From positions 434,001 through 498,000 of the forward strand of contig NZ_JARXVF010000003.1 in NCBI RefSeq assembly GCF_029892515.1: a stretch of DNA of 64,000 nt, written 5' to 3'. Below the pieces are notes generated by a model that saw only the letters and a program-made list of their open reading frames with translations, made no database searches and was not told where the DNA came from. Position numbers and translations under genes: made by a program. Shown here piece after piece: positions 9,166 to 19,233 of the stretch (its first letter is position 1; each line of letters starts with the position of its first letter). The stretch comes from Pseudaminobacter soli (ex Li et al. 2025) (GTDB lineage: Bacteria > Pseudomonadota > Alphaproteobacteria > Rhizobiales > Rhizobiaceae).

Positions 9166-10382
9166 GCGCCGGGGCTGACCGCAGCGCCCGGCGCACGGCG
9201 ATCATCCTCGCCGCCGCGCAGGCTATAGTCGGATCGGCCTCTCCCATCTCCATTTCGTTGGGCGCGCTGGCCGGGCACTATATGCTCGACGTCGACAAGT
9301 CGCTGGCCACGGCGCCCGTCACCGGATTCAATGTCGGCACCGCGATTGGCGCGTTGCCGGCTGCAGCGATCATCCGCTGGCTGGGCCACCGCAACGGCTT
9401 CATGACCGGGACCGTGGTCACCGGCCTGGGCGGCGCGATTGCGACGGTCGCACTGTTCCAGATGAATTTCTGGCTGTTTGCGTTCGGCCTCATGGCCATC
9501 GGCATCGGCAACTCCTTCGTCCAGCAGTTCCGCTTCGCCGCGGCCGACAATGCGCCGCGCGAGTTCCGGGCGCGCGCCATCTCCTTCGTGCTGGCCGGCG
9601 GCATCATCACCGCCATCCTCGGGCCGCAGATCGTCATTTTCACGCGCGAGCTTTTTGCCCCGGTGATGTTCGCCGGCTCCTTTGTGGCGGTCGTGGCGCT
9701 GGCGGTTGTCGGCTCGATCATCCTTTCCTTCCTACGCGTCAAAAGTGTTTCCCACGGCCATGCCGCCGATGGCGACACCGGCCGGCCGCTTCTGCAGATC
9801 GTTTCGCAGCCGCGATTCATCGTGGCGCTTCTGTGCGGCGTCGGCTCCTTCGCGCTCATGACCTTCGTCATGACCGGCGCGCCGCTTGCCATGGTCGGCT
9901 GCGGCTTCTCGCCCGATGAGGCGACGCTCGGCATTTCCTGGCACGTCATGGCCATGTTCGGCCCCAGCTTCTTCACCGGCCGTCTGATCCAGCGCTTTGG
10001 CGCCAGCGCCATCGTGTCGATCGGCTTCCTGCTGCTGGTCGGCTGTGCACTGGTGGCGCTGTCGGGCATCGAGCTCTGGCATTTCTGGACGGCGCTCATC
10101 CTGCTTGGGCTCGGCTGGAATTTCGGCTTCATCGGCGCCACCTCGCTGGTCGCCGAAACCTATGAGCCTGCCGAAAAGGGCAAGGTGCAGGGCTTTCACG
10201 ACTTCGTCCTGTTCAGCACCGTCGCCTTCGCCTCGCTCATGTCGGGCCGGGTCTACAATGCCCATGGTTGGGAGATGCTGAACTGGATCATCTTCCCGGT
10301 CGCGGTCATCTGTCTCGGCGCTCTCGGACTTATGGTCGCGCGCAAGAAGTTCGCCACCGCCACCGCCAGCAGCGGATCTTGA
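9162..10382 (+). CDS. MFS transporter
   Basis: This 406-residue protein has about twelve hydrophobic segments and MFS loop features ([12 protein letters not shown] after segment 2, a long middle loop near residues 190-210). The substrate cannot be read from sequence; it most resembles the drug/metabolite exporter-like MFS_1 group. It starts at GTG overlapping the nusB stop, so it is probably transcribed with ribH-nusB. Confidence 0.85.
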   Translation: MSAGADRSARRTAIILAAAQAIVGSASPISISLGALAGHYMLDVDKSLATAPVTGFNVGTAIGALPAAAIIRWLGHRNGFMTGTVVTGLGGAIATVALFQMNFWLFAFGLMAIGIGNSFVQQFRFAAADNAPREFRARAISFVLAGGIITAILGPQIVIFTRELFAPVMFAGSFVAVVALAVVGSIILSFLRVKSVSHGHAADGDTGRPLLQIVSQPRFIVALLCGVGSFALMTFVMTGAPLAMVGCGFSPDEATLGISWHVMAMFGPSFFTGRLIQRFGASAIVSIGFLLLVGCALVALSGIELWHFWTALILLGLGWNFGFIGATSLVAETYEPAEKGKVQGFHDFVLFSTVAFASLMSGRVYNAHGWEMLNWIIFPVAVICLGALGLMVARKKFATATASSGS

Positions 10383-10389
10383 GCGCCTC

Positions 10390-10638
10390 CTAACGTCCGC
10401 CATGCGCTGGATAGTCCAGCGTGACTTCCAGCCGAGTGCTGCCTTCGCCTGCGATCCACCGCCGGCGTAGCAGCACGAATTCGTGGGTCATCCCTTCGAT
10501 CTCGAAAGAGACGAGGTCGCCCACCTGGCAGGTGGCGGGCAGGGCAGTGGCCAACACCTGATCAAGAACTCCTTGCCGTGCCGCATAGCGCCCGGCCGTG
10601 GTGGTCAACACCACCGACATGTCAGCTGAAGTTGCCAT
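10390..10638 (-). CDS. Small hypothetical protein
   Basis: This is an open frame of 82 codons from an ATG at 10638 (also possible: 10620, or 10704 which would overlap the next gene's start). The C-terminal half (VGDLVSFEIEGMTHEFVLLRRRW) has an alternating pattern like a small beta-barrel; I recognise no family. It runs tail-to-tail with the MFS gene, only 7 nt apart, and divergently from the DUF2165 gene. No convincing ribosome-binding site was seen, so the start is uncertain. Confidence 0.5.
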   Translation of the reverse strand: MATSADMSVVLTTTAGRYAARQGVLDQVLATALPATCQVGDLVSFEIEGMTHEFVLLRRRWIAGEGSTRLEVTLDYPAHGGR

Positions 10639-10702
10639 CGCGGATCGACTCGGCACTTTATCCGGCGGGTTTCTGGAAGACCCGAACTCAGGAGTTTTTG
10701 AC

Positions 10703-11197
10703 ATGACCTTCCGCTATTCTAAAATCATTATGTGCCTTTGTCTGGCGGCCTTCGCCTTTCTTGTCGCCTTCGGCAACATAACCGACTACGGCTCGAACTA
10801 TGCCTTCGTTCAGCATGTGCTGAGCATGGACACGACCTTTCCCGGCAACGCGCTGATGTACAGGTCGATCAGCAATCCGAGCCTCTGGACGGCCGGCTAC
10901 TGGCTGATCATATGCGGCGAGGCGCTGACCTGCATCCTGTTCCTGATCGCCAGCTGGCAGCTCTGGCAGGCGCGCCGGCTTCCGGGTGCCGCCTTCAACG
11001 GCGCCAAGCGATTCGTGGTCGTTGCCGCCACCATGGGCTTTCTGGTCTGGTATTTCGGCTTCATGGTCATCGGCGGCGAATGGTTCGCCATGTGGCAGTC
11101 ACAGACGTGGAACGGCCAGGAAGCGGCGTTCAAGTTCTACATGACGATTCTGGCGGTGCTGATCTTCGTCAACCAGCCGGACGGCGACCTCGCCTGA
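10703..11197 (+). CDS. DUF2165 family membrane protein
   Basis: This 164-residue protein starts at an ATG with AGGAG eight bases upstream. It has four membrane segments and the family pattern NITDYGSNYAFVQHVLSMDTTF after the first one and EWFAMWQSQTWNGQ in the last loop. DUF2165 proteins are predicted integral membrane proteins of unknown function. A frame that starts 105 nt upstream is open but runs through the neighbour's 5' region and adds no hydrophobic signal. Confidence 0.85.
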   Translation: MTFRYSKIIMCLCLAAFAFLVAFGNITDYGSNYAFVQHVLSMDTTFPGNALMYRSISNPSLWTAGYWLIICGEALTCILFLIASWQLWQARRLPGAAFNGAKRFVVVAATMGFLVWYFGFMVIGGEWFAMWQSQTWNGQEAAFKFYMTILAVLIFVNQPDGDLA

Positions 11198-11440
11198 TAC
11201 GTGCCGACAAGCTCGGACCGATTCGCCCATGGCGAGTGCGCATTGCGCCCGCCACGGGCATTTGCCGCGCCCAAACAGGCACAAAGCGGCGATTCCCGAA
11301 CCAAAATACGAACAGGCCTTGACGTGACGTAACCCGTTTCGCACAAATTGTCACAGACCGTGCGGCGTATGGTCGCCGGTCGCAATCGCGCGGCCCGGGG
11401 AGGGGTTTTTGCCGGGCCCACAATCAGGGAAGATCGGCAT

Positions 11441-13579
11441 ATGACAATGCTATACGTCGTCATTGCCTGCGGCCTGCTCTCTGTCCTCTATGCCATTCTG
11501 GCTACACGGTCGGTGCTCGCCTCCGACCAGGGCAACGCACGCATGCAGGAAATATCCGCTGCCATCCGGGAGGGGGCACAGGCATATCTTGCGCGTCAGT
11601 ACACGACCATCGCCATGGTGGGCGTGGTGGTTTTCCTTCTCGCATGGTGGCTGCTATCGGCTACAGCAGCGATCGGTTTCCTGATCGGCGCCGTGCTCTC
11701 CGGCACCGCCGGCTTCATCGGCATGCATGTATCGGTCCGCGCCAACGTGCGCACCGCCCAGGCCGCCTCCAATAGCCTCGCGGCCGGCCTAGACATCGCC
11801 TTCAAGTCCGGCGCCATCACCGGCATGCTGGTGGCGGGCCTCGCGCTGCTCGGCGTCTCCGTCTACTACTGGGTCCTCACCGGCCCGATGGGCCTCGCGC
11901 CCGACAGCCGCACGGTCATCGACTCACTGGTGTCGCTGGGCTTCGGCGCATCGCTGATCTCGATCTTCGCCCGTCTCGGCGGCGGCATCTTCACCAAGGG
12001 TGCTGACGTTGGTGGCGATCTCGTCGGCAAGGTCGAGGCAGGCATCCCCGAGGACGATCCGCGCAACCCCGCGACCATCGCTGACAATGTGGGCGACAAT
12101 GTCGGCGACTGCGCCGGCATGGCGGCCGACCTGTTCGAGACCTATGCGGTGACTGTCGTCGCCACCATGGTGCTCGGCGCGATCTTCTTCGGCGGCACTG
12201 ACGTGCTTCAGAGCGTGATGCTCTATCCGCTGGTGATCTGCGCCGCCTGCATCGTCACCTCGATCATCGGCACCTATTTCGTCAAGCTCGGCGCGAACGG
12301 CTCGATCATGGGCGCCCTCTATAGGGGGCTGATCGTCACCGGCGCCCTGTCCATCCTCGGCCTTGCGGTCGCAACCTCGCTGACCGTCGGCTGGGGCGAG
12401 ATCGGCACCGCCGGCGGCAGCACCATCGTGGGCAGCAGCTTGTTCGTCTGCGGCATCATCGGCTTGATCGTTACGGGCCTGATCGTCGTCATCACAGAAT
12501 ACTATACGGGCACGGGCAAGCGCCCGGTGGTGTCGATCGCGCAGGCGTCGGTCACCGGTCACGGCACCAACGTCATCCAGGGCCTTGCGGTCTCGCTGGA
12601 AGCGACGGCGCTGCCGGCCATCGTCATCGTCGCCGGCATCATCACCACCTACCAGCTTGCAGGTCTCTACGGCACGGCGATCGCCGTCACCACCATGCTC
12701 GGCCTGGCCGGCATGATCGTGGCGCTCGATGCCTTCGGCCCGGTCACCGACAATGCCGGCGGCATTGCCGAAATGGCCGGCCTGCCCAAGGAAGTGCGCC
12801 ACTCCACCGACGCGCTCGATGCGGTCGGCAACACCACCAAGGCGGTGACCAAGGGCTACGCCATCGGTTCGGCCGGCCTCGGCGCGCTGGTGCTGTTCGC
12901 CGCCTATTCGAACGATCTGCGCTACTTTGCGGCCAATGGCGACAAGTTCCCGTACTTCCAGGGCATCGGCGAGATCAACTTCGACCTTTCCAATCCCTAT
13001 GTCGTCGCCGGCCTGCTGATCGGCGGCCTCATCCCGTATCTGTTCGGCGGCATCGCCATGACGGCTGTGGGACGTGCGGCCGGGTCGATCGTGGAGGAAG
13101 TGCGCCGGCAGTTCCGCGAAAACCCGGGCATCATGGCGGGCACCGCCAAGCCGGACTATGCGCGCGCGGTCGACCTGCTGACCCGTGCGGCGATCAAGGA
13201 AATGATCGTGCCGTCACTGCTGCCGGTGCTGGCGCCGATCGTTGTCTATTTCGGCGTGCTGCTCATCTCGGGCTCCAAGGCTTCCGCTTTCGCGGCGCTC
13301 GGGGCCTCGCTGCTCGGCGTGATCGTCAACGGCCTGTTCGTCGCCATCTCCATGACTTCCGGCGGCGGCGCATGGGACAATGCCAAGAAGTCGTTCGAGG
13401 ACGGTTTTTCCGACAAGAACGGCGTCAAGCACCTGAAGGGCTCGGAGGCGCACAAGGCCTCGGTCACCGGCGATACGGTGGGCGATCCCTACAAGGACAC
13501 GGCCGGCCCGGCAGTGAACCCGGCGATCAAGATCACCAACATCGTCGCGCTGCTTCTGCTGGCCGTGTTGGCACACTGA
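11441..13579 (+). CDS. hppA: Proton-translocating inorganic pyrophosphatase
   Basis: This 712-residue, roughly 16-segment membrane pump couples pyrophosphate hydrolysis to proton transport. The pyrophosphate site is clear ([21 protein letters not shown], then [16 protein letters not shown]) and the second acidic region ends [27 protein letters not shown] carries Lys and Thr where potassium-dependent enzymes have Ala and Gly, so this is the potassium-insensitive type. The ATG at 11441 follows AGGGA; an upstream in-frame extension of 31 basic residues looks untranslated. A shared terminator follows. Confidence 0.96.
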   Translation: MTMLYVVIACGLLSVLYAILATRSVLASDQGNARMQEISAAIREGAQAYLARQYTTIAMVGVVVFLLAWWLLSATAAIGFLIGAVLSGTAGFIGMHVSVRANVRTAQAASNSLAAGLDIAFKSGAITGMLVAGLALLGVSVYYWVLTGPMGLAPDSRTVIDSLVSLGFGASLISIFARLGGGIFTKGADVGGDLVGKVEAGIPEDDPRNPATIADNVGDNVGDCAGMAADLFETYAVTVVATMVLGAIFFGGTDVLQSVMLYPLVICAACIVTSIIGTYFVKLGANGSIMGALYRGLIVTGALSILGLAVATSLTVGWGEIGTAGGSTIVGSSLFVCGIIGLIVTGLIVVITEYYTGTGKRPVVSIAQASVTGHGTNVIQGLAVSLEATALPAIVIVAGIITTYQLAGLYGTAIAVTTMLGLAGMIVALDAFGPVTDNAGGIAEMAGLPKEVRHSTDALDAVGNTTKAVTKGYAIGSAGLGALVLFAAYSNDLRYFAANGDKFPYFQGIGEINFDLSNPYVVAGLLIGGLIPYLFGGIAMTAVGRAAGSIVEEVRRQFRENPGIMAGTAKPDYARAVDLLTRAAIKEMIVPSLLPVLAPIVVYFGVLLISGSKASAFAALGASLLGVIVNGLFVAISMTSGGGAWDNAKKSFEDGFSDKNGVKHLKGSEAHKASVTGDTVGDPYKDTAGPAVNPAIKITNIVALLLLAVLAH

Positions 13580-13600
13580 CCTGAACGGAAGCCTGAAAAC

Positions 13601-13631
13601 AAAAAACCCGCGGAGCGATCCGCGGGTTTTT
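13601..13631. terminator. Bidirectional terminator, hppA/bamE
   Basis: CCCGCGGA (13607-13614) and TCCGCGGG (13619-13626) pair perfectly around GCGA, with an A-tract before and a T-tract after, so it can stop the convergent hppA and bamE transcripts. Confidence 0.9.
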
Positions 13632-13655
13632 CGTATCCGATGTGGAAAAAAAATC

Positions 13656-14171
13656 TTAGCCGGTGGGGCCGCCGCCGCCGATCGGCAGGGTGGGCTTGGC
13701 GCCGCCGGTGATGAGGCGGCCGATGAAGGTCTCGTCCTTGCCGCCGGTCGGCGTGGTGCGCGCGATGAAATCGAATACCTTGCCGTCCTTCAGGCCGTAA
13801 TTCGCGATCTGGGTGACGCGTCCGTCATGGCCGAAATAGACGGCGAGGATGCGCTGGTCGACCAGGTGCGGATTCATGAAAGCGACAGGGCGCTTGCGGG
13901 TCTGCGAGATGTAATAGAACACCTCGTTGTCGAAGGTGGCGGTCGTCGATGGGCTGCCCAGCGACAGCAGGACCTGCTCGCGGCTGGAGCCAACCGGAAC
14001 CTGCTCGATCTGCTGCTGGTCGATGACATAGCCCTGGGTCAGGGTTTCGCCAGGTGTCAGGCCGTCAAGGGTCTTGGAAGCACTGCAGCCGGAAAGGGTC
14101 GCCGCGGCAAGCACCGTGGCCGCCCCGATCAGGGCCGGCGAAGAGATGGTCTTGAATTTCAGCGAGTCCAA
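13656..14171 (-). CDS. bamE: Outer membrane protein assembly factor BamE
   Basis: This 171-residue lipoprotein has a hydrophobic signal ending in the lipobox LSG-C, then the SmpA/OmlA fold (GYVIDQQQIEQVPVGSSREQVLLSLGSPS, later RILAVYFGHDGRVTQIANYGLKDGKVF). BamE stabilises the BAM machine that inserts beta-barrel proteins into the outer membrane. No ATG fits; GAAGGAG (14178-14184) is followed by three consecutive TTG codons, and the third (14171) has the right spacing. A Pro/Gly-rich C-terminal tail is typical of rhizobial members. It is divergent from cbp3. Confidence 0.92.
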   Translation of the reverse strand: MDSLKFKTISSPALIGAATVLAAATLSGCSASKTLDGLTPGETLTQGYVIDQQQIEQVPVGSSREQVLLSLGSPSTTATFDNEVFYYISQTRKRPVAFMNPHLVDQRILAVYFGHDGRVTQIANYGLKDGKVFDFIARTTPTGGKDETFIGRLITGGAKPTLPIGGGGPTG

Positions 14172-14297
14172 CAACAACTCCTTCAAATCACTTCTGGCGC
14201 CCGCACCTTGCACAGAGCCGCAAAACCGGTAAACCAGCTTGCGCGCCGATGCAACAAGCCCACGCCGTGAAACGGTCCCCCATGGAGGTTGTCCCTC

Positions 14298-14837
14298 ATG
14301 TTCCAGCGCCTGTTCGGCCGCGAACGTCACAATAGAACGATCACGGATGCTCTCTATGCCGGAATCGTGGCAGCCGCGCGGCAGCCGCATTTTTATTCCG
14401 ACTGGGATGCGCCCGATACGCCGCTCGGCCGCTTCGAGATGCTGGGGCTGCACGTGTTCCTGTTCCAGCACCGTCTGCATGACGAGACGGGTGCGGCGCG
14501 CGAGATCGCGCAGGTCCTGATCGACGAGTTCTTCGCCGATGTCGAACACTCCCTGCGTGACCTGGGAATCGGCGACATGGGCGTGCCCAAGCGCATGAAG
14601 AAGCTGGCGCGCATGTATTACGGCCGCACCGCGGCCTATGCCGACGCGCTGGAGCGTGGCGACCGGGCAGCGCTCGGCGAAGCGCTCAAGCGCAACATCC
14701 GTCCCGACAGCGAAGCCTGGCCCCAGGTAGATCTTCTTGCCGGCTATGTTATGGACGCCGACAAGCTGCTTTTGGAGCAGTCTTCGGAGTCCATTCTGGC
14801 GGGGACGATCCGGTTTCCGGTCGCTGGCGCCGCCTGA
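14298..14837 (+). CDS. Ubiquinol-cytochrome c chaperone (CBP3-like)
   Basis: This 179-residue protein matches the ubiquinol-cyt c chaperone family: YAGIVAAARQPHFYSDWDAPDTPLGR near the N-terminus and the GVPKRMKKLARMYYGR segment. In mitochondria the relative CBP3 helps cytochrome b synthesis and bc1 assembly; the bacterial role is inferred. The ATG at 14298 is nine bases from GGAGG. No bc1 genes are in the window. A tandem palindromic repeat follows the stop. Confidence 0.9.
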   Translation: MFQRLFGRERHNRTITDALYAGIVAAARQPHFYSDWDAPDTPLGRFEMLGLHVFLFQHRLHDETGAAREIAQVLIDEFFADVEHSLRDLGIGDMGVPKRMKKLARMYYGRTAAYADALERGDRAALGEALKRNIRPDSEAWPQVDLLAGYVMDADKLLLEQSSESILAGTIRFPVAGAA

Positions 14838-14840
14838 CAG

Positions 14841-14935
14841 CATGATCCCGAAAAGTTGCGGACTTTTCGGATAAGATCATGCGTCAAAAAAAGACATGAT
14901 CCCGAGAAGTTGCAGTCTTCTCGGGCAAGATCATG
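14841..14935. repeat. Two tandem copies of a rhizobial palindromic element
   Basis: Two 41-nt units (14841-14881 and 14895-14935) start CATGATCCCGA and end AGATCATG. Each folds into a stem of outer ATGATC/GATCAT arms and an inner CCGAxAAG/CTTxTCGG arm. The inner pair changes from A-T to G-C between the copies on both arms, which keeps the stem. Such palindromes are scattered between genes in many Hyphomicrobiales. Here they lie between cbp3 and yceD. Confidence 0.85.
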
Positions 14936-14996
14936 TTTCAAAAACAAGATTTTGAGCGAGATCGCGATTCACATCTCGCTCTGGAAGGAGCCCATC

Positions 14997-15557
14997 ATGC
15001 ATCATGAAGAACAGATCAAAAGCCCGGTTTCCTTCGACGTTCATGTCAACCGAATGCCGCAGAAAGGGCTTCCGGTGGTGATCGAGGCAAACGAGAAGCA
15101 GCGCGCGGCACTTGCCGAAGCCCACGGCCTCGATTCCGTCAAGCGCTTCCGCGCCGAACTCATGGTCACTGCCTGGAAACGCAATGGCGTCAAAGTGGCC
15201 GGCCAGGTCGAGGCCGACATCGTGCAGACCTGCGTGGTGACGCTCGAGCCGATCGAAAACCACATTTCGGAGGACGTGTCGGGACTGTTCCTGCCCGAGG
15301 ATTCCAAGCTTGGGCGCGAAGGTTTCGAAACCGCCGGAGAGATCCTGCTCAGCGCCGACGGCCCGGACAGCCCCGAACTTTTTTCCGGCGACACGATCGA
15401 TGTCGGCGCGCTGGCGGAAGAGTTTTTCGGCCTGGGAATCGATCCCTATCCGCGCAAGACCAGCGCCGCATTGCAGCAGAAGTCCGATGAAGCGCCGGAT
15501 GAACCGGTCGAGAGCGAATTTCAGCGCAAGCTGAAGTCCCTCATCGATAAATCCTGA
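14997..15557 (+). CDS. yceD: YceD family protein (DUF177), rRNA accumulation
   Basis: This 186-residue acidic protein shows the DUF177 core with the TCVVTLEPIENHISEDVSGLF segment around residues 75-95 and the acidic-rich middle leading to IDVGALAEEFFGLGIDPYPRK. YceD proteins are linked to 23S rRNA accumulation in Escherichia coli and plants and normally sit next to rpmF-plsX; here plsX follows but rpmF does not. The ATG at 14997 has GGAAGGAG six bases upstream; a longer frame through the palindromic repeat is not a real start. Confidence 0.88.
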   Translation: MHHEEQIKSPVSFDVHVNRMPQKGLPVVIEANEKQRAALAEAHGLDSVKRFRAELMVTAWKRNGVKVAGQVEADIVQTCVVTLEPIENHISEDVSGLFLPEDSKLGREGFETAGEILLSADGPDSPELFSGDTIDVGALAEEFFGLGIDPYPRKTSAALQQKSDEAPDEPVESEFQRKLKSLIDKS

Positions 15558-15673
15558 ACACTCACTGCCGCTTTGCGATAATGTCGGTTGTGCCTTGCCT
15601 CAAAACCGCTATTTTCGCCAAGCTTTAGCAAGGCTCGAGCAGCCGTCTTTCGACCAACGAGAGTAAAGACCGA

Positions 15674-16741
15674 GTGATAAGGATTTCCATCGATGCCATG
15701 GGCGGCGACCACGGACCCGCGGTCGTCATTCCTGCGCTTTTGGCGGTCGCCACGCGCCGCAGCGACGTGCGCTTTGTGGTGTTCGGGCGCGAGGACGTCG
15801 TTCGTCCCGAGCTGAACAAATATCCCAAGCTCGCCGATATCGTGGAATTCCATCACTGCGACGTGGCAGTGCGCATGGACGACAAGCCGAGCCAGGCGCT
15901 GCGCCATGGCCGTCGCATCTCCTCCATGTGGCGCGCCATCGAGGCGGTCAAGAATGGCGAGGCTGACGCCTGCATTTCCGCCGGCAACACCGGCGCGCTG
16001 ATGGCGATGTCGAAGTTCTGCCTGCGTACCATGGCTACGATCGACCGGCCGGCGATTGCCGCGATCTGGCCCACGATGCGCGGCGAAAGCGTTGTGCTCG
16101 ATGTCGGCGCCACCATTGGCGCGGATTCGCACCAGCTGGTCGATTTTGCGATTCTCGGCACCGGCATGGCGCGTGCGTTGTTCGGCATGGAGCGGCCCAC
16201 GGTCGGCCTGCTCAATGTCGGCGTCGAAGAGGTCAAGGGCCAGGAAGAGGTCAAGGACGCCGGACGGCTTCTGCGTGAGGCCGGCAAGATGGCGATGGAC
16301 TACCGCGGCTTCGTCGAAGGCGACGATATCGGTCGCGGCACGGTCGATGTGGTGGTGACTGAGGGCTTTGCCGGAAACATCGCGCTCAAGACCGCCGAAG
16401 GCACCGCCCGCCAGATCGGCGAATATCTGCGCGCTGCGATGAGCCGCACGCTGATGGCCAAGATCGGCTATCTCTTTGCCAAGAGCGCATTCACCCGTCT
16501 GCGCGAGAAGATGGATGTGCGCCGGGTCAATGGCGGCGTCTTCCTCGGGCTCAACGGCATCGTGGTGAAGAGCCACGGCGGCGCCGACGCGGAAGGATTC
16601 GCCGCGGCGATCGAACTTGGCTACGACATGGTAAGAAACAGGCTGCTGGACCGGATCGAGGCTGACCTCGACCTGTTCCATGCGCGCCGCCCGCAGTCGT
16701 CCACTAGGTCGACCGAGTTCGCGGACGACAGTAACGAATAG
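15674..16741 (+). CDS. plsX: Phosphate acyltransferase PlsX
   Basis: This 355-residue protein makes acyl-phosphate from acyl-ACP, the first step of the PlsX-PlsY phospholipid pathway at the inner membrane. The N-terminus [12 protein letters not shown] and the [10 protein letters not shown] segment are diagnostic, as is [15 protein letters not shown]. The start codon is GTG. fabH follows nine bases after the stop, the usual plsX-fabH pair that links fatty acid and phospholipid synthesis. Confidence 0.96.
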   Translation: MIRISIDAMGGDHGPAVVIPALLAVATRRSDVRFVVFGREDVVRPELNKYPKLADIVEFHHCDVAVRMDDKPSQALRHGRRISSMWRAIEAVKNGEADACISAGNTGALMAMSKFCLRTMATIDRPAIAAIWPTMRGESVVLDVGATIGADSHQLVDFAILGTGMARALFGMERPTVGLLNVGVEEVKGQEEVKDAGRLLREAGKMAMDYRGFVEGDDIGRGTVDVVVTEGFAGNIALKTAEGTARQIGEYLRAAMSRTLMAKIGYLFAKSAFTRLREKMDVRRVNGGVFLGLNGIVVKSHGGADAEGFAAAIELGYDMVRNRLLDRIEADLDLFHARRPQSSTRSTEFADDSNE

Positions 16742-16749
16742 GAATTTCA

Positions 16750-17721
16750 ATGATCAGATCGATTGTGCGTGGCGTAGGTTCCTCGCTGCCGCGCCGCATC
16801 ATGAAGAATGCCGATTTCGAGGGCGTGGTCGAAACCTCGGATGAGTGGATCGCGCAGCGCACCGGCATTCGCCAGCGTCACATCGCTTCCGATGACGAAA
16901 CCACTGCATCGCTCGGCGAAGCGGCGGCCCGCGTGGCCCTTGCCGATGCCGGCCTGACGCCTGCCGACATCGACCTGATCGTTCTGGCGACCTCCACGCC
17001 CAACAACACCTTCCCGGCCACGGCCGTCGAGATCCAGAACCGGCTCGGCATGCATCACGGCTTTGCCTTCGACATGCAGGCGGTGTGCTCGGGCTTCGTC
17101 TATGCCGTCACCACCGCCGATCTCTACATCCGCAGCGGCATGGCCAAGCGGGTGCTGGTGATCGGTTCGGAAACCTTCTCACGTATTCTCGACTGGAACG
17201 ATCGCTCGACCTGCGTGCTGTTCGGCGACGGTGCCGGCGCGCTGGTGCTGGAAGCGGGCGAAGGCGAGGGCACGATCGCCGATCGCGGCATTTTGGCGGC
17301 TTCGCTGCGTTCCGACGGCGTGCACAAGGACAAGCTCTATGTCGACGGCGGCCCGTCGACCACGGGTACCGTCGGTCATCTGCGCATGGAAGGCCGCGAG
17401 GTCTTCAAGCACGCTGTGGGCATGATCACCGACGTCATCGAGGCGACTTTCGCGCAGGCCGGTATCACGGCCGAAGACCTCGACTGGTTCGTGCCGCACC
17501 AGGCCAACAAGCGCATCATCGACGCTTCCGCCAAGAAGCTCGGCATCGCCGAGGAGAAGGCGGTGGTCACGGTCAACCTGCACGGCAACACGTCCGCCGC
17601 CTCGGTGCCGCTGGCGCTTTCGGTCGCGGTTGCCGACGGCCGCATAAAGAAGGGCGACCTGGTGCTGCTCGAGGCCATGGGCGGCGGCTTCACCTGGGGT
17701 GCTGTGCTGCTGCGCTGGTAA
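16750..17721 (+). CDS. fabH: Beta-ketoacyl-ACP synthase III
   Basis: This 323-residue condensing enzyme starts fatty acid synthesis by joining an acyl-CoA to malonyl-ACP. The catalytic triad is visible: C113 ([11 protein letters not shown]), His at about 250 (VPHQANKRI) and Asn at about 280 (LHGNTSAAS). The N-terminus with [16 protein letters not shown] and the C-terminal [13 protein letters not shown] are typical. It is probably transcribed with plsX. A GC-rich hairpin without T-tract (17737-17758) follows. Confidence 0.97.
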   Translation: MIRSIVRGVGSSLPRRIMKNADFEGVVETSDEWIAQRTGIRQRHIASDDETTASLGEAAARVALADAGLTPADIDLIVLATSTPNNTFPATAVEIQNRLGMHHGFAFDMQAVCSGFVYAVTTADLYIRSGMAKRVLVIGSETFSRILDWNDRSTCVLFGDGAGALVLEAGEGEGTIADRGILAASLRSDGVHKDKLYVDGGPSTTGTVGHLRMEGREVFKHAVGMITDVIEATFAQAGITAEDLDWFVPHQANKRIIDASAKKLGIAEEKAVVTVNLHGNTSAASVPLALSVAVADGRIKKGDLVLLEAMGGGFTWGAVLLRW

Positions 17722-17736
17722 CAACCCAGGCTAGTG

Positions 17737-17758
17737 GGGCGCGCCCAATCGCGCGCCC
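17737..17758 (+). repeat. Hairpin downstream of fabH
   Basis: GGGCGCG (17737-17743) pairs with CGCGCCC (17752-17758). It has no T-tract, so its role as a terminator is uncertain. Confidence 0.4.
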
Positions 17759-17846
17759 TCTGCCTGACCGCCGCAACAACCCTTTCCGACAAGCCCGCAG
17801 CGGCGAAAACGATTCAAAATCAATCGGAAAGACCTAAAGTTGGGTC

Positions 17847-17875
17847 CTTGACCTCGGCGGGCCAATTTTCTAACG
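17847..17875 (+). promoter_or_regulatory. Candidate housekeeping promoter of ihfA
   Basis: CTTGAC (17847-17852) is followed after 17 nt by CTAACG (17870-17875). This matches the rhizobial sigma-70 pattern well at -35 and partly at -10, and lies 37 nt before the first ATG. Confidence 0.5.
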
Positions 17876-17911
17876 TCATTGATATCGTTTTGAATTTTCA
17901 TCGCCTCTAGG

Positions 17912-18253
17912 ATGGTTGCTGCACCCATGGCGGCAAAGACAATTACACGCGCCGATCTCGCCGAAGCAGTCTACCGCAAGGTGGGACTTTCCCGCACCGA
18001 ATCCGCGCAACTGGTTGAACTCGTCCTCGACGAGATCTGCGAGGCGATCGTGCGCGGCGAGACCGTCAAGCTTTCGTCCTTCGCCACCTTCCACGTGCGC
18101 GACAAGAACGAGCGCGTTGGCCGCAATCCCAAGACCGGCGAGGAAGTGCCGATCCTGCCGCGCCGGGTCATGACGTTCAAGGCCTCGAACGTGCTCAAGA
18201 GCCGTATCCTGCGCGCGCACCAGGGCCCCAAGAACAAGGCCGGCGGCAAATAA
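17912..18253 (+). CDS. ihfA: Integration host factor alpha subunit
   Basis: This 113-residue HU/IHF-fold DNA-bending protein has the alpha-subunit pattern [20 protein letters not shown] at the N-terminus, [17 protein letters not shown] and the DNA-arm motif [12 protein letters not shown]. With IhfB it bends DNA at specific sites in transcription and recombination. An in-frame ATG at 17927 is an equally possible start; neither has a strong ribosome-binding site. It precedes the merR-type gene, the usual order in rhizobia. Confidence 0.94.
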   Translation: MVAAPMAAKTITRADLAEAVYRKVGLSRTESAQLVELVLDEICEAIVRGETVKLSSFATFHVRDKNERVGRNPKTGEEVPILPRRVMTFKASNVLKSRILRAHQGPKNKAGGK

Positions 18254-18576
18254 CCAGCCGCATTCGGGCACGTCGTGCCTGCAGGCATTCCCGCCTCTGG
18301 TTGATAACCGAAGGGCCGGCTTGTGCCGGCCTTGAATATTGGCGCACAAATCGCTGAAATATAGTACGAATCGGTTTCCGGGCGTGATCTCCCGCAGCTG
18401 GCTCCGTTTGGCTGTCGGGCCGCGCTCGTGGTTACGATCCGGAACTTGGCGACGGGTTTTCGAAAAATCCCGGCCGATCAACAGGTTAGGGCCCGTTCGG
18501 CAAGACGGGTTCTTGGAGACGAGGCCGCATCGCGAAGCGTTCGCGATTGTCCGGCCTGCGAGCGAGGGTTGCGCCC
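18254..18576. other. Non-coding region between ihfA and merR
   Basis: The gap holds a GGCCGGC-TTGT-GCCGGCC hairpin (18314-18331) just after ihfA that may end its transcript although the T-tract is weak. The rest is presumed merR promoter region. I saw no tRNA or coding frame. Confidence 0.5.
18314..18333 (+). terminator. Possible terminator of ihfA
   Basis: A perfect 7-bp GC stem with a four-base loop is followed only by TTGAATATT, so termination may be partial. Confidence 0.5.
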
Positions 18577-19116
18577 ATGGAAAAAAGTGCTGACGCCTTC
18601 CGCACCATCAGCGAAGTCGCCGAAGATCTCGACCTGCCGCAGCACGTGCTGCGCTTCTGGGAAACGCGCTTCAACCAGATCAAGCCGATGAAGCGCGGCG
18701 GCGGCCGCCGCTATTACCGGCCGCAGGATGTCGAGCTGATCAAGGGCATCCGCCACATGCTCTACGAGCAGGGCTACACCATCAAGGGCGTGCAAAAGCT
18801 GCTGCGCGAGAACGGCAACCAGTTCCTGGTGGCTGTCGGCAATGGCGATGTCGCGGCGGTGGAGGTGATTGCCCAGCGCAAGCAGGCAGAGACGGCTCCG
18901 ATGACGTCGGGCGCCCAGCCGCGCCTTGACGAGGAGATGCTGGTCGGCGAGCCGCGCGCCAAGCCAAGCCGCCGTTTCTTCGGGCTCGGCAAGGCCGACG
19001 ACGAGGGCCCGGTGCAGTCCGGTGCGGGCAAGCTTTCGCGGGACAACCGCGCGCTGCTCCAGGAAGCGCTGTTCGACCTTCTGGAATGCAAGCGCCTGCT
19101 AGACCAGGTTCGTTGA
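18577..19116 (+). CDS. MerR family transcriptional regulator
   Basis: This 179-residue protein has an N-terminal MerR winged helix ([25 protein letters not shown], then [36 protein letters not shown]) and a C-terminal helix rich in Leu/Glu that should dimerise. The middle is low-complexity with no metal-binding Cys. Rhizobial relatives always follow ihfA; target genes are unknown to me. The ATG at 18577 is chosen because an upstream frame adds only ten unrelated residues. Confidence 0.88.
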   Translation: MEKSADAFRTISEVAEDLDLPQHVLRFWETRFNQIKPMKRGGGRRYYRPQDVELIKGIRHMLYEQGYTIKGVQKLLRENGNQFLVAVGNGDVAAVEVIAQRKQAETAPMTSGAQPRLDEEMLVGEPRAKPSRRFFGLGKADDEGPVQSGAGKLSRDNRALLQEALFDLLECKRLLDQVR

Positions 19117-19233
19117 TTTCAGCGGCCTTCAGCAGGGCGTGACTTGCTGCCACCGCCGAGGACGGCTTCTGGCCGATTGCGCCCAGTGCCGTGCCGGGCG
19201 ACGCTTCTGCGTGAATGAACCTGCGGAGGCCGA

